From Latilactobacillus sakei (GTDB taxonomy: Bacteria; Bacillota; Bacilli; Lactobacillales; Lactobacillaceae), in assembly GCA_002953655.1 (NCBI GenBank), contig CP025839.1, positions 682,001 to 746,000 on the forward strand: a DNA stretch of 64,000 nucleotides, read 5' to 3'. The position numbers and the translations under genes are program-made. A model generated the notes under the pieces. The model saw only the letters and a program-made list of their open reading frames with translations. It had not been told where the DNA came from and did not search any database. Below, piece by piece: positions 43,442-53,700 of the stretch. The stretch's first letter is position 1. Every line of letters starts with the position of its first letter.

Positions 43442-45853
43442 ATGAAATTAAATCAGTTTGCACGGTTAACCACCACTTATTCGGAACAAATAAAGGCCTT
43501 ACAACGGATTAAGCTCCTTGATGAAGGCTATGAAGCACTATCAGTTCAAACTTTAGCACAACAAATATTCGCACGGTTCTTCCCAGAGGCCCATTCAAAA
43601 ACGGCTCAACATGAACAGATGCAAAAAATTCAAGCGACGGCTAGTTTAAATTTAGCGGATTATTTGGCAAGCATCTCAACTTCATTTGATCAACGAACAT
43701 TTTATAATATTGCATTGCAATTGCTAGGGTTTAAGGTGGCCACTGATTTTCAATTTAATCATCCCCGGCGATTCATGGCAAAAGTTGGCATACCATATGT
43801 TGATCAACCAGTCTTAACCCAACAACTCTTTTTAGAAGCTGTTTACCTCTTATTAACAACCCGTAGTCAAAACGGCATGCTTTATTTAGATTGCTTGGCT
43901 AATCGCGGCTTCTTTGCGCACTGGCAAAAAGCAGCTGCACCGGCGTTCTTAATTTTTAATGGTAAAACCCAACCCGTGTTTGATACACAACACTTTATTC
44001 GTGAAGTGGTTTATGTTGAATCCAGTTTGGATACCGATTTGGACGGGCACCTTGACTTGCTTGAAACGACAATCTTTAGACCTAAAGAAACGGAACAAGG
44101 CTTACGTGTCCCTGTTTTATACACGGCTAGTCCTTATTATAAGGGGACTAACGATGTTGATGCTGATTTGCATAACGTCGATGTGCCAATTGAACCTAAA
44201 GCGGCTATCCAACCCCACTTGACGGATTTGAAGACCGAGGGCCAACAAGCTATACCGGCCGCTAGAGAACCACTTGGAGAAACAACTGAAACGGAATTAG
44301 AAGCCGCTGATGATAGTAACTACCTGTTAAATGATTATTTCTTAGCACGGGGGTTTGCAACGGTTTATGCCGGTGGTATCGGGACCCGGGGTTCAGATGG
44401 CATGCGGACGTGTGGTTCACCAGAAGAAACAGCCTCTACCACTGCGATTATTGAATGGTTAGCGGGTAATCGGCGGGCTTATACTAACAAAACAGATCGG
44501 ATTGAAATTAAGGCTTGGTGGTGCAATCAAAAAGTCGCCATGACTGGGAAGTCTTATCTAGGCACTTTGGCGACTGCCGCTGCGACAACTGGTGTCGAGG
44601 GGTTGAAGACGGTTATCGCCGAAGCCGCCATCTCCAGTTGGTATGATTACTACCGTGAAAACGGCTTGGTAGTGGCCCCGGTTGATTGCCAAGGTGAAGA
44701 TGCAGATGTTTTAGCAAAACTCTGTCAAACTAGACAGATGGATGCGGCAGATCACGCTAAATCCGGCGCACTTTTTGAAGAGCAGTTAGCAGCTTTACGA
44801 GAAGGCCAAGATCGGATCACAGGGAATTACAACGCCTTTTGGGCGGCACGTAATTACCGGGACAATGTTCAAAAAATCAATTGTGATGTCGTTTTAGTCC
44901 ATGGTTTAAATGATTGGAACGTTAAATTGCAAAATGCCGGGGCACTATGGGATGATTTACGGCAATTGCCAATCGAAAAGAAAATTTTCTTGCATCAAGG
45001 GCAACATATTTATATGAATAATATCCAATCAATCGACTTTACCGATATGATGAACTTATGGTTGAGTTATCAATTGTTAGACATTGACAACCATGCGCCA
45101 GAGGTTTTACCAACCGTGACAATTCAAGATAATACGCAAGAAGCAACTTGGCATACCCAAGATGATTGGTTAAACCCTAAAAATCCACGGCAAACGTATT
45201 TCTTAAACGATCAAGAACATCTGGATTTGGATCAGAAATCGACAACGGCCGTGGCTAATTTTGTTGATGATGGTGTAGCTTTGTTTAAAAAACAGCATCT
45301 CAGTGAGGCTATTTGGCAGGATCAATTACTAGCACCACAATCTGACTTTGCGCAAAACCGCTTATTAATGTTATCACCAGCCCAATCGAAACAATTAGTG
45401 ATTGATGGGCGGGTACAGTTGAAAACGAAAGTCGCAGTTAATGCCAATCGTGGTTTGTTGAGCGTGATGTTGGTCGATTACGGCTTATTCAGTCGTTTAG
45501 GCACAGCACCAGCGGTTTTAGCCGCTAAAGGGCAACAATTAGGCTATCACTGGCGTTATGATGATTTGAAAGAATTTAAATTAGGGCCCCTTAGTCCTTA
45601 TCAATTGATTACTAAGGGCCATCTCAATTTACAAAATCGCCACAATAGCTATCAAACTGAGACAGTAAACGCAGATACTTTTTATGAGGTTCAACTAGAT
45701 TTACAACCTACGCATTACCATCTAGCAGCGGGCCATCAGCTAGGTTTGGTAATCTATGCAACGGATATGGGCATGACATTGCGTGAAGAACAACAAAACC
45801 AATACCAAGTGGATCTAAGTGCAAGTCGCTTAGTAATCCCTACTTTGGATTAA
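43442..45853 (+). CDS. pepX: Xaa-Pro dipeptidyl-peptidase PepX
   Basis: 803 residues, the LAB PepX length. Nucleophile in MTGKSYLGT (Ser about 371), Asp in VHGLNDWN, His in HQGQH, with the family's N-terminal helical domain and C-terminal jelly-roll. Removes X-Pro dipeptides from peptides in the cytosol, notably from casein or meat protein. Ribosome site weak (GGGG). Confidence 0.96.
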   Translation: MKLNQFARLTTTYSEQIKALQRIKLLDEGYEALSVQTLAQQIFARFFPEAHSKTAQHEQMQKIQATASLNLADYLASISTSFDQRTFYNIALQLLGFKVATDFQFNHPRRFMAKVGIPYVDQPVLTQQLFLEAVYLLLTTRSQNGMLYLDCLANRGFFAHWQKAAAPAFLIFNGKTQPVFDTQHFIREVVYVESSLDTDLDGHLDLLETTIFRPKETEQGLRVPVLYTASPYYKGTNDVDADLHNVDVPIEPKAAIQPHLTDLKTEGQQAIPAAREPLGETTETELEAADDSNYLLNDYFLARGFATVYAGGIGTRGSDGMRTCGSPEETASTTAIIEWLAGNRRAYTNKTDRIEIKAWWCNQKVAMTGKSYLGTLATAAATTGVEGLKTVIAEAAISSWYDYYRENGLVVAPVDCQGEDADVLAKLCQTRQMDAADHAKSGALFEEQLAALREGQDRITGNYNAFWAARNYRDNVQKINCDVVLVHGLNDWNVKLQNAGALWDDLRQLPIEKKIFLHQGQHIYMNNIQSIDFTDMMNLWLSYQLLDIDNHAPEVLPTVTIQDNTQEATWHTQDDWLNPKNPRQTYFLNDQEHLDLDQKSTTAVANFVDDGVALFKKQHLSEAIWQDQLLAPQSDFAQNRLLMLSPAQSKQLVIDGRVQLKTKVAVNANRGLLSVMLVDYGLFSRLGTAPAVLAAKGQQLGYHWRYDDLKEFKLGPLSPYQLITKGHLNLQNRHNSYQTETVNADTFYEVQLDLQPTHYHLAAGHQLGLVIYATDMGMTLREEQQNQYQVDLSASRLVIPTLD

Positions 45854-45873
45854 TTGTGAATGGAGCGTTTTGA

Positions 45874-46383
45874 ATGACAGAATCAGTAACTTGTCGCCAA
45901 ACTTTATCAATTAGTAATCATCGGGTCTTTGCGAGTGATTTGAATGAGCATGAAACAGTTTATGGTGGCCGATTATTAGAACTATTGGATGGGGCAGCTT
46001 CGATTGCAGCTAGTCGGCTAGCGCGCGTTGAAACCGTGACGGCCAGTATTGATCAATTAAATTTTATTGCGCCATTTAAATTACAGGATTCCTTATGTAT
46101 TGAAAGCTACGTGGTCGGTGTTGGCCACCGTTCAATTGAAGTTTTTACAAAAATTATTGGCGAACATTTACAAACCGGGGAGCGTTTCTTGGGTTTGACC
46201 GCCTTTTTAACCTTTGTTACGACTGAAAAGACGCCCGATTTACCTGCGATTACACCAGTAACGGCCGAGGAACAATTCATCTGTGCAGGTTATAGTCAAA
46301 GAAAAGCACAACGTTTGGCTAATTTTAAAAATCAACAAGCGTTTAATCAACAAATCAATCTTGATTATCCATGGGATTACTAA
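45874..46383 (+). CDS. Acyl-CoA thioesterase, hotdog fold
   Basis: 169 residues. The pattern FASDLNEHETVYGGRLLELLDGAASIAASRLA is that of the YciA/BFIT-type thioesterases, with the catalytic Asp in LLD. Cleaves acyl-CoA, substrate unknown. Probably co-transcribed with pepX (20-base gap). Confidence 0.88.
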   Translation: MTESVTCRQTLSISNHRVFASDLNEHETVYGGRLLELLDGAASIAASRLARVETVTASIDQLNFIAPFKLQDSLCIESYVVGVGHRSIEVFTKIIGEHLQTGERFLGLTAFLTFVTTEKTPDLPAITPVTAEEQFICAGYSQRKAQRLANFKNQQAFNQQINLDYPWDY

Positions 46384-46388
46384 CCGAG

Positions 46389-46419
46389 AAAGCTAGCCAC
46401 TTTAGTGGTTAGCTTTTTT
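46389..46419 (+). terminator. Terminator after thioesterase gene
   Basis: AAAGCTAGCCACT/AGTGGTTAGCTTTTTT. The following 222 bases up to the MORN gene hold no gene; TAACAT/ATGTTA (46579-46595) and a further TAACAT at 46611 may be control sites. Confidence 0.88.
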
Positions 46420-46641
46420 AATGTCTTCATCAAAAATAATGAATGGTTAATGATAGATGAATTTTCAAAATACTGGATTGGCAGCTCATCTAAATTATGA
46501 TAAAGTTGGTATGCTTATGGTGCTAACAATTTTAAGGGCTTAATTTAGTTGGCACATTAGTAGTAATGGAGATTTGGATAACATCATTAATGTTATTCAT
46601 TACTATTGAGTAACATTATTTTGGGGGAGGATTATGACGGA

Positions 46642-47040
46642 ATGCAACAGGTGAAAAGTTTCTTTTCAAAGGGTGCCAACATTATGTTAAGTATTCTTTT
46701 GTTGATTGTTTTTGTGTGTTTGGTGATTACGTTGGAACCACGCGATAGCGGGGTGCAATCAATCAGTTTAGATCGTGATCGATTACAGTATCAGGGGGCT
46801 GTTGAGAAGGGCCGCTTCAGTGGTGATGGTAAGCTCATGTTAAAAAATGGTGACTATTATAGTGGCCAATTTAAAAATGGTCGTTTTGACGGCACGGGGC
46901 AATTTATTTCTCATGAAGGTTGGCAGTACAAGGGCCAATTTAAAGCGGGCGCACCTTATGGTAAAGGTGAACTGAAGAAAAACCATGTGACTTATAAGGG
47001 GGATCTCGTTAATGGGAAGTATCAAGAAAGCAAGAATTAG
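46642..47040 (+). CDS. MORN-repeat membrane protein
   Basis: 132 residues from the ATG at 46642, 11 bases after GGGGGAGG; an ATG at 46634 is out of frame and stops at once. One membrane helix (about 16-36, IMLSILLLIVFVCLVITL). Then three MORN repeats: YQGAVEKGRFSGDGKLMLKNG, YYSGQFKNGRFDGTGQF, YKGQFKAGAPYGKGEL. MORN repeats make open beta hairpins that bind lipids or proteins. The next gene overlaps by 29 bases, so the two products probably act together. Confidence 0.8.
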   Translation: MQQVKSFFSKGANIMLSILLLIVFVCLVITLEPRDSGVQSISLDRDRLQYQGAVEKGRFSGDGKLMLKNGDYYSGQFKNGRFDGTGQFISHEGWQYKGQFKAGAPYGKGELKKNHVTYKGDLVNGKYQESKN

Positions 47041-48829
47041 ATGGTTTAGTTTAATTCGCATTTTTGGCCTTGGGATGGTTTTATACTATCACTACTTTAA
47101 AACAAGATATGCCGGTGGCTTTGTCGGGGTCGATGTCTTTTTCACCTTTTCAGGTTACCTCATTACAGCGCTGTTTATTGATGAATTTATCCGGCGTGAT
47201 CAAGTGAAGTTATGGGCGTTTTATCGCCGCCGGTTTAACCGGATTTTTCCACCATTATTATTAATGGTTTTAATCGCAGTGCCGCTATCTTTAATTGCGA
47301 ATCCGGATTTAAGAACGAATTTAACGAAACAAATTACAGCTACTTTGAGTTTTACAACTAATTTTTATGAAATTAGTACGGGTGGCAGTTATGAAACTAA
47401 TTTTATTCCGCACTTATTTGTGCATACATGGTCATTAGCAGTTGAAATGCACTTTTATTTAATTTGGGGCTTAATGGTCTATCTTGTTTCAAGGACTGTC
47501 AAAAGTGCGAAGCATTTTAGAACGGCAATTTTCAGCGTTTCCTTTATTCTATTTGCCGTTAGTTTTCTATCAATGTTTACGCAAATTAAAGGGTTATCTG
47601 AATATTCACCGATTTATTTCTCAAGTTTAACGCATGGCTATCCATTCTTTGTCGGTGCAATGATTGGGAGCTTTTGTGGCGTTGGTCAATCAGCAAAGGG
47701 CTTTAATCAATTAACGAGTCGCTTGACCTGGCGGACCCCGTTAATGGGATTTGTAGTCAGTGCATTGTTATTATTTGGTTTAGGCACGCGTCTCAAGTTT
47801 GATCAAGCCAGTACGTATGCTTATGGGATCTTGCTAGGGAGCTTAATCACAGGGGGGCTCATTATCTTTGCGCGTTTATTACATGATAAGGCGCCCAATG
47901 TGGCTGAACCACGCTTCATTACCTACCTAGCAGATATTAGTTATGCGATGTATCTTTTCCACTGGCCATTGTACATTATCTTTTTAAGTTACTTTAACAA
48001 CAATACCAAGGCAGTAGTGGCCGCTCTAATTGGTTCGGTTATTTTCTCAACACTGTCTTATTATTACATCGAACCACTTTTGATGGGCAAACCAGTTGCT
48101 TACCAAAAGGCGATCGGTGGCCCGTTGTTGTTTGTCATGGTGATTTTAGGCGTAGTGACAGCTAACCATGCAATTGATGCACCACATATGTCTTCTTTAG
48201 AACAACACCTGTGGGTCGGCAATCTTTATCAAGATACTGATCAAATTCAAGCGGTTCACGCTAAGGTTAGCCAACCTAAACAAACGGCACCAGTTAGCCA
48301 AGCTAACTACAATGTGCCTCAAGGGATTAGCATTATCGGCGATAGTGTCACGTTAGGTGCTCGGAGTTATTTATTAGAACATGTTAAAAATAGTGACATT
48401 AACGCTGAAGGTAATCGTCGAATGGATCAGGCGTATGACGTATTGATGGAGCAACAAAATAATAATCAGTTGCGGGAATACGTTGTAATCTGTATCGGCA
48501 CAAATGCTTTTCCTGATTTTAAAGAACAAATTGACAAGATTGTCCATGATTTGAAAAAAGGACATCGTCTGATTTTTATGACCCCGTATGACGGTCATGC
48601 AGACGCGACTTATGATAGTACCAAAATTGCGGTTTATGAACGGACACTACCGGCTAAATATCCATTTATCACGGTTACGGACTGGAATAAAATCGCTGCT
48701 AGCCATCCAGAAGTCTTTGTAGGCACTGATGGCACCCATTTTGGTGGTATTGAAAAAGGTAACATTTTATATACGAAGGGTATTAACGATGCCATTAAAA
48801 CGGCCGGTAAAAAGAGTGTAAAAGCATAA
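47012..48829 (+). CDS. OatA-type acyltransferase with SGNH domain
   Basis: 605 residues. The N-terminal acyltransferase_3 domain has ten or so helices (about 10-380) with the YYHYF histidine and GGFVGVDVFFTFSGYLIT. A periplasm-side SGNH esterase-like domain (430-600) has Ser in IIGDSVTLG, Asn in GTNAF and Asp/His in DGTHF. Family members O-acetylate MurNAc or GlcNAc of peptidoglycan, giving lysozyme resistance, or modify teichoic acids. Start overlaps the MORN gene; ribosome site GGGGGA. Confidence 0.88.
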   Translation: MGSIKKARIRWFSLIRIFGLGMVLYYHYFKTRYAGGFVGVDVFFTFSGYLITALFIDEFIRRDQVKLWAFYRRRFNRIFPPLLLMVLIAVPLSLIANPDLRTNLTKQITATLSFTTNFYEISTGGSYETNFIPHLFVHTWSLAVEMHFYLIWGLMVYLVSRTVKSAKHFRTAIFSVSFILFAVSFLSMFTQIKGLSEYSPIYFSSLTHGYPFFVGAMIGSFCGVGQSAKGFNQLTSRLTWRTPLMGFVVSALLLFGLGTRLKFDQASTYAYGILLGSLITGGLIIFARLLHDKAPNVAEPRFITYLADISYAMYLFHWPLYIIFLSYFNNNTKAVVAALIGSVIFSTLSYYYIEPLLMGKPVAYQKAIGGPLLFVMVILGVVTANHAIDAPHMSSLEQHLWVGNLYQDTDQIQAVHAKVSQPKQTAPVSQANYNVPQGISIIGDSVTLGARSYLLEHVKNSDINAEGNRRMDQAYDVLMEQQNNNQLREYVVICIGTNAFPDFKEQIDKIVHDLKKGHRLIFMTPYDGHADATYDSTKIAVYERTLPAKYPFITVTDWNKIAASHPEVFVGTDGTHFGGIEKGNILYTKGINDAIKTAGKKSVKA

Positions 48830-48837
48830 TTTAAAAT

Positions 48838-48888
48838 AGAGCGCTAATCAGCTAGCCTTTAGGGGCTAATTGATTGGGGCTCTTTTTA
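48838..48888 (+). terminator. Terminator after the OatA-type gene
   Basis: AGAGC...ATCAGCTAGCC/GGGGCTAATTGAT...GGCTCTTTTT, long stem with an internal loop. Confidence 0.85.
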
Positions 48889-48964
48889 TAATTGACACAC
48901 GAGGCGACTGTTACGTCCCTTAACAGTTGGTGTGACTAGATTTTTTATAACGGAGACTTATGGT

Positions 48965-49008
48965 TGTAACTTGATTGTAATATGAATGTAACATTATTGG
49001 TCTATACT
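48965..49008 (+). promoter_or_regulatory. Three in-phase WalR-like hexamers and -10 of the CHAP gene
   Basis: TGTAAC (48965), TGTAAT (48976) and TGTAAC (48987) are spaced exactly 11 bases apart (N5 between). Two such hexamers make a WalR (YycF) box, TGTWAH-N5-TGTWAH. TATACT (49003-49008) is a plausible -10 downstream, so binding would activate. Confidence 0.7.
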
Positions 49009-49044
49009 ATAACCTATCAATAAAACACGGGGTAATTATAAAAA

Positions 49045-50319
49045 ATGTCTTTCAAAAAAGTAATCACAAGCGCAATTGTAATGAGTATGGTGGCCGTTTC
49101 AGCACTAAATACAGTCGCAGTTAAAGCAGCCACAGTTGATGAAACGCAAGAAGCCATTACAAATAATAAAAGCGAAACTGCCAAATTATTAAAGGATATT
49201 GCTGCAGCTAATGCTGACAATATCAAATTACAACAACAAATTACTGATAATACGACGAAAATTGAAACGACTAAAACAAATATTGATCAAGCGACTCAAA
49301 AAATCGCAACCTTAAAAACACAAATCACAAGCGCAAAAGCTGAAGTTCAAAAAAGAACAACGGTTCTTAAGGCACAACTTGTTGCTCTACAAAAACAAAC
49401 AGGCGACACGGTTAGTGGGAATGTTTACTTTGATTTCGTCTTGAACTCAAAAGACTTTTCTGATCTTGTTGCAAGATCATTCACAGTCAACAAGTTAAAT
49501 CAAGCAAGCAAATCAGCGCTAGAAGATGTCAAAGCAGCTAAAGCAGAATATTCAAATTTAATGACAGAACAAGAAACAACTAAAGCTAATTTACAAGCTG
49601 AAAAGACAAGTCTTGAAACACAACAAACTGATTTGAAGGCCATGAAAGCTAAATCAGATCAACAACAAGACGCATTAAACCAAAAGATTAATGATAACAA
49701 AGCAACATTAGAAGCACTACAAACACAATATGATGAAGCTGCGGCTGCTTTAAAGGTTGCTAACGATCAGGCTAAAGCAACAAAAGCAACAAAAGCTGAC
49801 CAAGCCGCTAAGGACACTTCAGATAAATCAGAAGCAACAAGTACTTCAAGCGACAGTAAAGCAAGTACTTCAAGTAAAGTAGAAAACAAAGCAAGTGATA
49901 ACAGTGAATCAAAGAAATCTAACGATGACAGTAATGTGAGCGAAGGTGACGGTAGTTCACATGGTAACGTTGCTGGCAACTCATATGCATGGGGTCAATG
50001 TACTTGGTATGTTAAACAAGTTGCACCTTGGGCTGGTAACAACTGGGGTAACGGCGGTCAATGGGGTGCTTCTGCATCAGCAGCTGGTTTCCGTGTCGAT
50101 CACACACCTTCAGCCGGCGCAATCATTGTCTTTGTACCTGGTCAATCAGTAGGTGGTCAATGGACTGCTGATCCGACTTACGGTCACGTTGGGTACGTCC
50201 AATCAGTTAGTGGCAACAGTGTCACAATTACGCAAGGCGGCATGGGTTTTGCTAACGCAGCTGGCCCAAATACTGCAACCCTTTCAGATGGTGGCAGTTA
50301 CATGTATATTCACCGTTAA
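49045..50319 (+). CDS. Secreted CHAP-domain peptidoglycan hydrolase with coiled-coil N-terminus
   Basis: 424 residues. Signal peptide 1-28 (ends VKAA). Residues 30-235 form an Ala/Lys/Gln-rich coiled coil as in PcsB/CwlO-type proteins, 240-305 a Ser/Asp/Lys-rich linker, and 310-424 a CHAP domain with catalytic Cys in GQCTWYVK and His in YGHVGYV. PcsB-like enzymes cut wall peptides during division and are activated through FtsEX. WalR control, indicated upstream, is typical. Confidence 0.92.
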   Translation: MSFKKVITSAIVMSMVAVSALNTVAVKAATVDETQEAITNNKSETAKLLKDIAAANADNIKLQQQITDNTTKIETTKTNIDQATQKIATLKTQITSAKAEVQKRTTVLKAQLVALQKQTGDTVSGNVYFDFVLNSKDFSDLVARSFTVNKLNQASKSALEDVKAAKAEYSNLMTEQETTKANLQAEKTSLETQQTDLKAMKAKSDQQQDALNQKINDNKATLEALQTQYDEAAAALKVANDQAKATKATKADQAAKDTSDKSEATSTSSDSKASTSSKVENKASDNSESKKSNDDSNVSEGDGSSHGNVAGNSYAWGQCTWYVKQVAPWAGNNWGNGGQWGASASAAGFRVDHTPSAGAIIVFVPGQSVGGQWTADPTYGHVGYVQSVSGNSVTITQGGMGFANAAGPNTATLSDGGSYMYIHR

Positions 50320-50370
50320 TTATGATTGTGACTGAAAGCGACAAATTAAAATGATTAGAAGAATAGATAG

Positions 50371-50400
50371 AAAGAGTAACCTAGTGGTTACTCTTTTTTT
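50371..50400 (+). terminator. First terminator after the CHAP gene
   Basis: AAAGAGTAACC-TAGT-GGTTACTCTTTTTTT, perfect stem of 11 pairs. Confidence 0.92.
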
Positions 50401-50452
50401 ATCTAACACTAATAATCGTATTTTTCTACAAAACAACGTATTAGCGTAATCC

Positions 50453-50488
50453 AAAAAAGAGTAGCCATTAGGCTACTCTTTTTTTTAT
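50453..50488. terminator. Second terminator
   Basis: AAAAAAGAGTAGCC-ATTA-GGCTACTCTTTTTTTT, perfect 14-pair stem with runs on both strands; similar to the first. The 52 bases between the two hold no gene. Confidence 0.9.
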
Positions 50489-50572
50489 TATTAATAGTTC
50501 TGTTTTTAACATTTAAATATTCCTTATGTATAAAGTTAGTTGTCTTTATAGCATTTGGAGTGTCATTGTGAG

Positions 50573-50602
50573 TTGAATCATAACTCAGGAGTTATGATTC
50601 AA
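50573..50602. promoter_or_regulatory. Perfect 14-bp palindrome upstream of the WxL island
   Basis: TTGAATCATAACTC-AG-GAGTTATGATTCAA: 14 perfect pairs around a 2-base centre, no T-run. AACTCCTGAG at 50709-50718, in the leader of the next gene, is the reverse complement of its centre and right arm (CTCAGGAGTT). The surrounding 50489-50742 region holds no gene. An operator for an unknown regulator is the simplest view. Confidence 0.45.
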
Positions 50603-50742
50603 TTAGCTTCCTTACAGTCAATAACATTAACAAATTTTGGGAATGTTGTCAATAAGGGATTTGTAAATAACTGATATATGCAAGCCAACATATTTTGGAA
50701 AAGTTCACAACTCCTGAGATACGACACGAAAGAGGCTTAATA

Positions 50743-53700
50743 ATGAAAAGATTAGGATACTTTTTTTGGATAATAATGAGTTTAATTTTGTTTTTACAAA
50801 TTAGTAACAAAATAGTTTTAGGACAAACTAATAATGCTACATCACAAGAAAGAGTTACTATCAAAAATACCAAAAGCAAACTCACAGATGTCAAAAGTAC
50901 GGATATCGATGATGGTATCACTAATTGGAAAGAATCGGGGAAAACAACTGCTAGTTCAATTATGGAACCATCTTACCCAAATAAAGGGTTAATATATTCG
51001 TTTGGGACCCTGGTGGGTGGAGAAGATAGTAGTCAGGATAGTAAAATTGATAGTTCTACAGGTTTGATAATTAATGGACAACCTAATGTTGGTATTTTGG
51101 ACAATAATAAAATTGAATCAATTTATTATAATGGTGCCAGCAAAATTAATGCTAACGGTAATTCAATGGCCTTTGGGTTAGTCTTTGATCCGAACGCCCC
51201 TGCTGGAAGAATTTCGAAGTATTCTGTATTGATCAATAAGTTACAAAATAAAAAATATTATCTTGGTCAAGACGGTAACAATACGGTTATGAAAATTATG
51301 GGAGATTTTAATCGTGACGGGCATCAATTTATTATAGAAATCTTATTGAGACCTGAAAAAACGACTGATAAAGTAGTTGTCAATCAAGAAATGTTTATTA
51401 AAAATATTGGGACTACGGATGAATCTTTTGGGGTGTTTTATGGTGGAGATGTTGCGGTAGCTGAAGATGATCGAGTAGCAATGCAATCATTAGGCAATAA
51501 TGAAGGTTTGTATCTGGAAGGTGCTGCTGGAAAGTATAAATTATTGTTGGAAATGGATCAGCAATACGGGCCTAGTGATTTTGTAGGCAGTCCTTTAAAC
51601 CAAAAATGGTTATCGGGATTTTCAGGCGCTACTTTTAATGGTCAAGGGATTGTTAATACACCAATTGGGTTAACCCCTGGTGCAACCGTCATTCCGGCGG
51701 GCAATGATACAACTTATACTTTGAAATGGCCTTATCAAACGCTAGCACCAGGTGGTGTTTATCACGTTGTGCACGGGATACAGGGTTTAATTGGTGAAAT
51801 AGTGCGCCCCGTATTTTCCAAAACGTATCAGAATTTAACTTCTAAAGATGGTAAAAATCGCATTAATGACACTGTAAAGTTTGATGTATCGTTAAAAAAC
51901 CTTGGGTTTCAAGATAGAATTTCAGGCATTAAGATACAGGATCAAATAACTGATGATTTTAAACTTGATCCAAGCAGTATTGTATTAGTAAAAGCTGATG
52001 GTTCTAAAGAGAAGGTGCCAGAATCAGCTTATAATACGACTACAAAAGAGCTACTAATTAATGTGAAGGACAAAGTCGCAGATAACAAAATAGTTTCAAT
52101 TGAATATGATGCTTCAATAGCCCCGCAAGCAGCTGGTAAAGAAGTAACTAATACAGCCAATTTAGACTGCATAGATGATATTGGTGGGCAAGCATTTAAG
52201 CGCCAAGCTACTGTGAAATTTTATGTTGAAAAAGCTAACTATTTAGATCAAGTCACCAAATTAGTCCGTAATGATTCCCAAAAAGAACAGAATTATCAAT
52301 CAACTACGCAAGCAGCTAATGGTGATAAAGTATCATATCAAATTAATTATCATGTAGATGCCAACTCACCTAGTGGCTTTGCATCAGGCACGTTGGTTGA
52401 TAATTTGCCAGCCGAGTTAAATTTGAATGGCCCAATCACAGTGAGCTATAGCGATGGCACAACACAGACAGTGACTGATTTGAAAAATTTAAAACTAAAT
52501 CCGATGAAAAAAGGTGAGTCAGTTAAGGTAGCATTCAGCGCAATTGTTAACGCTTCTAAAAGTAAGGTCATCAGAAATACGGTTAGTGTTATTGGACAAT
52601 CCAATGCGGGTGATTCAATTAAGGGGACAGATTATGCAGACCTCAATCTAGTCGTACCAGCGGCTAAAATTAAACATGAACTAAAGAATGAAACGACACC
52701 CGATAAAGATTTCGGTGAGGTGACAGAGGGTAATAAAGGTGATGTCATCTCGTATCGGTTTACGATTAACGATTTTTCTAGCACACAAAAACAAGCTTAC
52801 CTTGAGAAAATTACGGACCAAACTAATGATTTGGAACTCGTCAAGGATTCGATTCAGATTAAATATACACCTAAACAAGGCAGTGCTATTAGTTGGAATG
52901 TCAATCAAGCAGGTCAGGATGAATTCAAAAATAATCACCGGCTTCAATTAACTAATGGTAACGTAATAGATTTTGAAAAAGGCGATAAGGTTATCGTCAC
53001 TTATAAAATGAAGATTACGACACCAGATTTAAAAAAAGTCATCATTAATAACGGCACATATAATGCTAAAGCTGGTGTGACAGCACCAATCAAATCAAAT
53101 GATACTAAAATTACTACTAAATCCGGAATGGGACAAGTTACATTTCGCTACATTGATCGTAAAACAGGTCAATCAATTGGAGATAAAGAGGTAATTGTGA
53201 CTGGACCGTTTGGAAAAAAAGTTTCGGAGTTAACTTCTAATGAAACGAGTGGTCATCAGGATCCTAATAAAATTAGACCAGCATACATTCAAGATTATGT
53301 CGCAGTAGATTACACGGATGAACTGGATTTGAGTCATGCGACTTACTATCGGCCACAAGATATTGACCCCGTTATTGATCAGAAACCGCAAGTCTATACT
53401 ATCCGTTATGAACGTTCAGGATTAAACTTCTCAGCGCCTAAAAAGTTTGAATTCGGGGAATACTTAGCTAATCCGAGTGATGCAACATACTACCTTAAAG
53501 CATTAAAAGATAATCAAGGTCAAAAAGTACCATATAATATAACGATTTCAGATTATTACGGGGTTAAAGATTGGTCATTAGGAGTTAAACAAAATAAGCA
53601 ATTTGAAGCTAGTATCGCTAATAATCAAGGCAACCAGCAGACAGTACAATTGGATCGAGCAAAATTACGATTTAAAAATGCTAGTTTTAGTCAGTTGGTG

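Noticed and set aside
46634-46654. ATG at 46634 as start of the MORN gene
   Set aside because: It is out of frame with the MORN repeats and reaches a stop after six codons; no base change is needed because the in-frame ATG at 46642 works.
50371-50488. A small RNA or mobile element between two similar terminators
   Set aside because: Only 52 bases separate them, with no promoter or terminal repeats seen; two terminators in a row are enough to explain it.
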